From Cognatiyoonia koreensis (GTDB taxonomy: Bacteria > Pseudomonadota > Alphaproteobacteria > Rhodobacterales > Rhodobacteraceae): a DNA stretch of 64,000 nt. Under the pieces are notes generated by a model. The model saw nothing but the letters and a program-made list of their open reading frames with translations. It made no database searches and was not told the DNA's origin. The translations under genes were made by a program, and so were the position numbers. Positions 61,413-64,000 of this stretch are shown in pieces; the stretch's first letter is position 1; each line of letters starts with the position of its first letter. The stretch spans positions 558,001-622,000 of the forward strand of contig NZ_FOIZ01000001.1 in NCBI RefSeq assembly GCF_900109295.1. The letters run 5' to 3'.

Positions 61413-64000
61413 ATGAAATTATTCTTTGTAGACCCCGCAACCGGCGACCGCATCAACGATTTTGGGTCCGGTAGCGAACTTTCCATTCAAGCACTCGGGA
61501 CGGTATTGATTGTGCCCGACACGAAATCTTCGGTTGAGGACAGCGTCAGCCGGATCGAGTATCGCTTTAACGATCAGATTTTCACGATCACAGAAGAGCC
61601 ATTTGCCCTGACATTGGGGCCCGACGAATCTGCAGATTACAAATGGCAGACCGGACCTCTTGAAATCGAAGCGACCGCATTTGACGGCAGCGGCACAGCA
61701 GTCGACTCGACGCTTTTGAACGTCACCGTATTCCAAACACGTGTTGCTGCAGATGGCAGCGCGACGGGCGAGGGGTCTTCCGACGGGAACCTTGTGGTTG
61801 ATGGCGGTGGCACGACGACCGATGGAGATCGCCGCGAAACGCTTGGGTCGGAGTTCGAATTCGAAGCTGAAAGCGAAGCCGAAGCAGAGTCTGAGTCCGA
61901 AGCCGAGGCCGGAGCGGCAGACGGTGTTGCGACAGCGGCAGGCGCATTTGGGGCTGCAGCGGCTGCTTCGGGCTCCAACGCATTGACCTACACGCTGGCA
62001 AGCGGATCAATCGCGACAGCGGCAAACGGTGAAGCGTCTGAAAACACACCGTTCTTGCCAGAGACCGGCAACGATGAATTCGACAGCCAGCCAGGAACGA
62101 CCAATACCATCGTGCAGATCAAGACGGACTCTCCACTTGGAGAGTCTGAAGCCGAGATCGAAGCTGAAGCAGAAAGTGAAGTGGAGTCAGAGGCCGAGGC
62201 GGACATCGGGAATGGGAGTGCCGCTGCGGTGGCGGGAACGTCGATCTCACTTGCCTCGGTCGGTTCTGGTCTTGGCGGCAACGGTGATGTCTTTTTGACG
62301 GATGTCTTTGCTGCATTGGACGGTGCCAGTTCCACGTCCGTTGCGACGACCGAAAACCGCGCAGCAGACGGGCTTGTAGCCAATCAAACTGCCGCTGGGC
62401 AAACCGAAGAACGCGAAGGCATCACGCGTGTCGCGATTGCGCCGCAGGAAGGTGCTGCCGAAGCTGAGTCCGAAGTAGAAGTCGAAGCCGAGGCGGAAGC
62501 CGAAGCTGAAGCTGGTGACGGGGTGGCGGCAGCGGCTGCCAGTGGCGGTGTCGGTGCGGCGATCGTCGGTAATTATGCGATTGGTGACGCAGATACATCT
62601 GCTGGAACCGCGACAAGTGTTGGAACATACGAGTCGATTGCAGAGCTTTTAAGTGGCGTCCTGCTTGCTTCGCCCGCAGATGTTGATGATATCCGCATCG
62701 TGCGTGCAAAGGGCACGGCGACAGTCGATGACGAGGAAATCACATCGGACGTTACAGATCCGACCCCGGATACAAGTACCCCGCCATCCGATCTGGATTT
62801 TGAAAGCGAAGCAGAGGCAGAAGCTGAAGCCGAAGCAGAAGTCGAGGCGGAAGTCGGGAACAACGCTGCCGCAGTCGCTGTGATTGCGTCCGGCGGAAGT
62901 GGTGCCGCAGGTATCGGGTCTGACGCCCGCGCCGCCGCAAGCACGTCGGGTTCGGCATCAACTTACGGTCACACTGGTCAGTTCATGATCAACAATGACC
63001 TGACCCAGATACAGGGCCAGCTTTCCGATCCTGATTTTGATCGCGCCGAAGAAGTTCTGGCTGCGCGCGCGTTAGGTTCGCTTGACGAGGCAGAGGCGGA
63101 AGCTGAAGCCGAAGTTGAAAGTGAGGCAGAAGCCAGCGCGCCGGAAACGGCGCTGGGAAATAGCGTTGCGGGCGCTGCAACGACGACGGACACGACCGGC
63201 GAAAGCACATCTGAAGCGCAAGTTCAGCTGGTCTCTGGCAGCGGTCCAGATTTGCCGACCAGCGGTGTGATGGTGACAGACCGGGTTGTCGAAAACCTGT
63301 CCCCCGACTTTGAAGGCCCGACGGCCAACAGATCAGAGGATGGTCTAGAGCCAATTGAACTGGAGATCGAAGCCGAAGCGGAAGTTGAAGCCGAAGCCGA
63401 GGTTGGCGTAAACGCCGCCGCCGCGGGAGTTGCCGCCGTTGCAACCCTTGGTCATACCTATGGCAATGACACGCTTTTGGGTGCCGCATCGTCATCGGCG
63501 ACCAGCACAACCGTCTTTGATGCACCATCGGACAAGTTCTCACATGCGGCCATCAGCGCGCCAAAAGGCGACGGCGATGGCCGTGTGTTCGAAGTCGAAA
63601 CCGAAGCCGAGGCTGAAGCCGAGGTTGGCATTGGCGCGGGGGCCGCAGCAGCGGCTGCAGGTGCCGCCGGCTACGAAGGGATCAAGGCCGACTCGGCTGT
63701 CGGCGCAACAAAGAACGCCGCAGCTGCCGCAGCTGCAGCAGGGGCGCGGGTGACCACCTACGTCGTGCTACCTGAAAGCGGTTCTGCAGGCACAATCGAA
63801 GCCTACGCCGCGGCGTGGGATATTGAAGGTCGCGGTGTGGCCGCTGCGGTCGCGCTGGCTGGGACGCCGCTGAGCGATGGCAGCGAGAACGAATTCGAGA
63901 TTGAAGCTGAGGGCGACTTCTCGGTGATCCTTGATTATTCGCTCGACACATTTGCGTATGATTCAAACGCCGTGCCGACGTTCACGCTTGCGTCCGAGCC
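61413..64000 (+). CDS. Giant modular acidic repeat protein, unrecognised family (runs off the right edge)
   Basis: Translated from the ATG at 61413, the frame has no stop to the window end: at least 862 residues, no Cys. Residues 1-110 (MKLFFVDPATGDRINDFG, SVSRIEYRFNDQ, GPLEIEATAFDGSGTAVD) look like an Ig-like or beta-sandwich domain of cell-surface proteins. Then eight modules follow. Each starts with an alternating Glu tract: residues 147-167, 244-266, 350-368, 464-482, 559-574, 649-665, 727-739 and 827-834. Most tracts run into an Ala/Gly-rich hydrophobic stretch (VGIGAGAAAAAAGAAGYEG after the seventh). There is no signal peptide at the N-terminus, so type I secretion with a C-terminal signal is possible but unseen. 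I know no family with this pattern. Minus-strand Ser/Ala frames here are antisense shadows. Confidence 0.8.
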   Translation, partial: MKLFFVDPATGDRINDFGSGSELSIQALGTVLIVPDTKSSVEDSVSRIEYRFNDQIFTITEEPFALTLGPDESADYKWQTGPLEIEATAFDGSGTAVDSTLLNVTVFQTRVAADGSATGEGSSDGNLVVDGGGTTTDGDRRETLGSEFEFEAESEAEAESESEAEAGAADGVATAAGAFGAAAAASGSNALTYTLASGSIATAANGEASENTPFLPETGNDEFDSQPGTTNTIVQIKTDSPLGESEAEIEAEAESEVESEAEADIGNGSAAAVAGTSISLASVGSGLGGNGDVFLTDVFAALDGASSTSVATTENRAADGLVANQTAAGQTEEREGITRVAIAPQEGAAEAESEVEVEAEAEAEAEAGDGVAAAAASGGVGAAIVGNYAIGDADTSAGTATSVGTYESIAELLSGVLLASPADVDDIRIVRAKGTATVDDEEITSDVTDPTPDTSTPPSDLDFESEAEAEAEAEAEVEAEVGNNAAAVAVIASGGSGAAGIGSDARAAASTSGSASTYGHTGQFMINNDLTQIQGQLSDPDFDRAEEVLAARALGSLDEAEAEAEAEVESEAEASAPETALGNSVAGAATTTDTTGESTSEAQVQLVSGSGPDLPTSGVMVTDRVVENLSPDFEGPTANRSEDGLEPIELEIEAEAEVEAEAEVGVNAAAAGVAAVATLGHTYGNDTLLGAASSSATSTTVFDAPSDKFSHAAISAPKGDGDGRVFEVETEAEAEAEVGIGAGAAAAAAGAAGYEGIKADSAVGATKNAAAAAAAAGARVTTYVVLPESGSAGTIEAYAAAWDIEGRGVAAAVALAGTPLSDGSENEFEIEAEGDFSVILDYSLDTFAYDSNAVPTFTLASE

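Noticed and set aside
61637..63208. Minus-strand frames rich in SASASAS within the giant gene
   Set aside because: They are the antisense reading of the GAAGCC-type Glu/Ala codons; the plus frame is open for the whole distance and has a plausible start.

Overview
The window is GC-rich chromosomal DNA of an alphaproteobacterium, most likely a marine Rhodobacteraceae (roseobacter-type) strain. The pointers are a fused NuoE/NuoF-type formate dehydrogenase subunit, a SAM-II riboswitch before metZ, aa3 oxidase ctaD, the folB-folP-glmM and dac-tmk-holB-tatD gene orders, a Hint/RTX calcium-binding protein and short overlapping cistrons. Genus is not resolvable from sequence alone. No insertion sequence, prophage, plasmid gene or CRISPR array was seen; the first ~61 kb is ordinary, tightly packed chromosome.

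Layout. 1-13979: an alkane-hydroxylase-like membrane oxygenase, a fused FdsB-type flavoprotein without its partner, ftsY, an EamA exporter, ispZ, riboswitch-controlled metZ, folE2, an SGNH/GSCFA pair, trkH and a ThDP decarboxylase. 14032-22604: a trypsin-fold protein that has lost its catalytic triad, then glyQ-x-y-glyS with two small unknown genes inside, and a pyruvate phosphate dikinase-like gene with its own promoter. 22781-32904: SleB-type hydrolase, folB-folP-glmM, EEP hydrolase, EamA exporter, an unrecognised serine-hydrolase-like gene, ilvC facing two overlapping Lrp/AsnC genes, and a diguanylate cyclase. 33004-46221: class V aminotransferase, UbiH-type hydroxylase, GntR regulator, a GT2 synthase with an N-terminal GspE-type domain, carA, yqeY, DUF2244, an MBL hydrolase, a QueC-like PP-loop protein, ctaD, a membrane EEP protein and lipB. 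46282-60991: Hint/RTX protein, tRNA-Leu(GAG), a polyamine-type ABC importer with unusual permeases, an AEC transporter behind a palindromic leader, the MBL-tatD-holB-tmk-dac-SPOR block, and tRNA-Ser(UGA).

The most unusual object is at the right edge. A reading frame opens at 61413 and stays open to base 64000 (at least 862 codons). It encodes a cysteine-free protein with a short beta-rich head and then eight modules of roughly 80-115 residues. Each module starts with an alternating Glu-x-Glu-x tract and continues into an Ala/Gly-rich stretch. I do not recognise this architecture. It follows a ~370-base leader carrying direct repeats, a hairpin and a long-range inverted repeat.

Several regulatory elements can be read directly: the SAM-II aptamer followed by an intrinsic terminator, hairpins that overlap ribosome binding sites at 26792 and 55138, dyads in the ilvC/lrp and 28.9-kb intergenic regions, and promoters before ppdK, ctaD, yqeY and the tRNAs. 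Start codons were often moved downstream of the longest frame on the basis of Shine-Dalgarno position, overlap with the preceding stop, or family length; each case is stated in its entry.
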